NCBI RefSeq assembly: GCF_004752005.1
Contig: NZ_CP038493.1
Coordinates: forward strand, 310,001 to 374,000
Reading direction: 5' to 3'
Source of the DNA: Thalassotalea sp. HSM 43
GTDB taxonomy: Bacteria > Pseudomonadota > Gammaproteobacteria > Enterobacterales > Alteromonadaceae
DNA: 64,000 bases
Shown: positions 62,706 to 64,000 of the stretch, one piece after another
How the letters are laid out: every line of letters starts with the position of its first letter
How positions within the stretch are numbered: the stretch's first letter is position 1
Notes under the pieces: model-generated
The model's input: only the letters and a program-made list of their open reading frames with translations
Told to the model about the DNA's origin: nothing
Database searches by the model: none
Translations under genes and position numbers: made by a program

Positions 62706-62907
62706 GTACATGGATGTACGAAATGCCAAAAACGCAAGGAGCAGTTTTTGGTGACGTACATGGATGTACGAAATGCCAAAAATGCATGGAGCAACTTTTT
62801 GGTGACGTACATGGATGTACGAAATGCCAAAAATGCATGGAGCAACTTTTTGGTGACCTACATGGATGTAGGGAATGCCAAAAACGCAAGGAGCAGTTTT
62901 TGGTGAC
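62706..62907. repeat. Tandem repeat, four units of 50-51 bases
   Basis: Units at 62706-62755, 62756-62806, 62807-62857 and 62858-62907. Each holds two hairpins: GTACA-TGGA-TGTAC (in unit four CTACA-TGGA-TGTAG, a paired change) and CCAAAAA...TTTTTGG. Single units occur elsewhere in the window. Confidence 0.9.
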
Positions 62908-62938
62908 GTACAAAAGTTAAGGCAAATCAATACAGCAA

Positions 62939-62966
62939 CAAAAAAGGCGGCATACACCGCCTTTCA
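62939..62966 (-). terminator. Rho-independent terminator of cysN
   Basis: Stem AAAGGCGG/CCGCCTTT with a TGTATG loop and T-run on the minus strand, 28 bases beyond the cysN stop. Confidence 0.88.
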
Positions 62967-62993
62967 ATCGTATTTTTAGTCGTTATAACTATC

Positions 62994-64000
62994 TTAAATT
63001 GGCTTACAGCCCCATTCTGGGAACTGTGTACGAATAAATTCGTTCAACGCCACATCAGATTGTGAATATTCACGTTTCACATCAGACTCTGCTTCACCTT
63101 CAACAAAGGTTTTGCTGATCATGCCAGCACCTACGGTGATATTGCTCAGGCGGTCAATAATAACGAACGAACCTGTGCCTTCAACTTGCGAGTAGGCATC
63201 AACAACCACAGGACCATTGGTGGTAATGTTACACGATGAGATTTCATTCAACTTCATCTCATCTTCTTGGCTGTGCTCAAGGGTATTTACATCAATACGG
63301 TAATTGATGTTATCAACACGACCAAAAACGTTCTTGGTACCAATTTTAAGCTCGTACTCTTTACCTGGTTGTAAAGCCGCTTCACTCATCCAAACAATGG
63401 TCGCTTCGAAATTATCGGTAACCGATGCTAATTTATTAGAACGAACAATGACATCACCACGAGAAACATCAATTTCATCATTAAGCGTTAACGTGATCGC
63501 TTGATCAACGCTAGCCGATTGCAACTCGCCATCAGCGGTAACAATCGCCTTAACTGAAGATGACTTACCTGACGGTAGCGCCGTTACCACATCACCAACG
63601 TTGATCGTGCCACCACTGATGGTGCCACAAAAGCCACGAAAATCTAGATTTGGACGAGTCACATACTGTACTGGTAAGCGAAAATCATCTAGGTTTTTGT
63701 CACTGTTAACCTTAACGGTTTCTAACAATCCCATAAGGGTGGCACCTGGGTACCAATCCATTTCTTCAGAGCGATTAACAACGTTGTCGCCTTTTAACGC
63801 TGAAATAGGTACAAAACGCACGTCAGGAATGTCCAACTGACTTGAAAACTCGCGATACTCGTCTTTGATTTTGCGATACTCGTCTTGTGAGTAATTCACC
63901 AAATCCATTTTATTTACGGCAACGATAACGTGCTTAATGCCAAGCAAAGAGGCAATGTAAGAGTGGCGTTTGGTTTGTGTTTGTACGCCGTAACGAGCAT
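62994..64000 (-). CDS. cysN: Sulfate adenylyltransferase subunit 1 (5' end outside window)
   Basis: 335 codons are visible; the reading frame continues beyond the right edge, beginning inside ARYGVQTQTKRHSYIASLLG. The G4 motif VNKMDLV of the GTPase domain is present, then domain 2 (LPVQYVTRPNLDFRGFCGTI) and domain 3 (MSEAALQPGKEYELKIGTK). With CysD it makes APS from sulfate and ATP. It ends with its own terminator upstream of the permease gene. Confidence 0.96.
   Translation of the reverse strand, partial: ARYGVQTQTKRHSYIASLLGIKHVIVAVNKMDLVNYSQDEYRKIKDEYREFSSQLDIPDVRFVPISALKGDNVVNRSEEMDWYPGATLMGLLETVKVNSDKNLDDFRLPVQYVTRPNLDFRGFCGTISGGTINVGDVVTALPSGKSSSVKAIVTADGELQSASVDQAITLTLNDEIDVSRGDVIVRSNKLASVTDNFEATIVWMSEAALQPGKEYELKIGTKNVFGRVDNINYRIDVNTLEHSQEDEMKLNEISSCNITTNGPVVVDAYSQVEGTGSFVIIDRLSNITVGAGMISKTFVEGEAESDVKREYSQSDVALNEFIRTQFPEWGCKPI

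Larger units (their letters stand above)
62383..62993. repeat. Intergenic region between cysN and the permease gene
   Basis: No gene. 62383-62580 is plain sequence. Then come a short direct repeat CATCCTAACCCCGTACCGT (two copies), a CCCGTT/AACGGG palindrome (62642-62662), a TTCCGTG/CACGGAA palindrome (62681-62701), a four-copy tandem repeat and the cysN terminator. Confidence 0.8.

Noticed and set aside
62626-62957. Overlapping open frames on both strands
   Set aside because: They are translations of the four-unit tandem repeat and show its 50-51-base period; not proteins.

Overview
The window reads as chromosomal DNA of a marine gammaproteobacterium. Alteromonadales, and more narrowly a Colwellia/Thalassotalea-like genome, is my best guess from protein style, moderately low GC and many short palindromic intergenic repeats; this is inference, as no rRNA or housekeeping marker is present. 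Every gene I can support lies on the minus strand, so transcription runs from high to low coordinates.

Layout, left to right. (1) 1-555: 5' part of a secreted protein cut by the window edge. (2) 1.0-12.2 kb: an envelope machine made of an SH3 protein, an outer-membrane beta-barrel, a secreted protein, three TPR proteins (two lipoproteins), an ExbB/TolQ-type channel, two ExbD/TolR-type proteins and a TonB-like protein. This resembles the Glt/Agl-type trans-envelope complexes known from Myxococcus and reported in some gammaproteobacteria. (3) 13.0-43.2 kb: a large Wzx/Wzy-type capsule or O-polysaccharide locus. It runs from rfaH through an ops-like element to wzb-wza-wzc, then aminosugar, acyltransferase, sulfotransferase, flippase, glycosyltransferase and polymerase genes, the initiating sugar transferase, ugd, rmlACDB, and a separate membrane 4,6-dehydratase. 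(4) 43.4-45.2 kb: a compact peptide island with two double-glycine-type (colicin V-like leader) glycine-rich precursor peptides, each followed by a small membrane protein (candidate immunity), plus a four-helix-bundle gene and a vestige of a second one. (5) 45.2-56.1 kb: a second exopolysaccharide locus of Vibrio vps-II type (VpsM/N/O/P-like, O-antigen ligase/polymerase-like) with a PqqD-HprK-like fusion and a nucleotidyltransferase, headed by two tiny twin-arginine-signal peptides. (6) 56.8-58.8 kb: an M13 metallopeptidase lipoprotein. (7) 60.0-64.0 kb: sulfate activation and uptake (cysC, an SLC13-type permease with TrkA_C domains, and a truncated cysN).

Functionally, the sulfate genes can supply PAPS to the sulfotransferase of the capsule locus. 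RfaH probably antiterminates the first long operon. The most novel part is the duplicated microcin-like cassette at 43.6-45.2 kb. The precursor promoter, 5'UTR and first leader codons are duplicated almost perfectly (144 of 149 bases by my alignment) while the cores differ, and the deleted remains of a four-helix-bundle gene show that the unit was once precursor, membrane protein and four-helix protein. Three G-rich heptamer arrays (potential G-quadruplex tracts) lie directly upstream of wzb, of rfaH and of the Tat-peptide genes. Many palindromes with compensating arm changes fill the other intergenic spaces.
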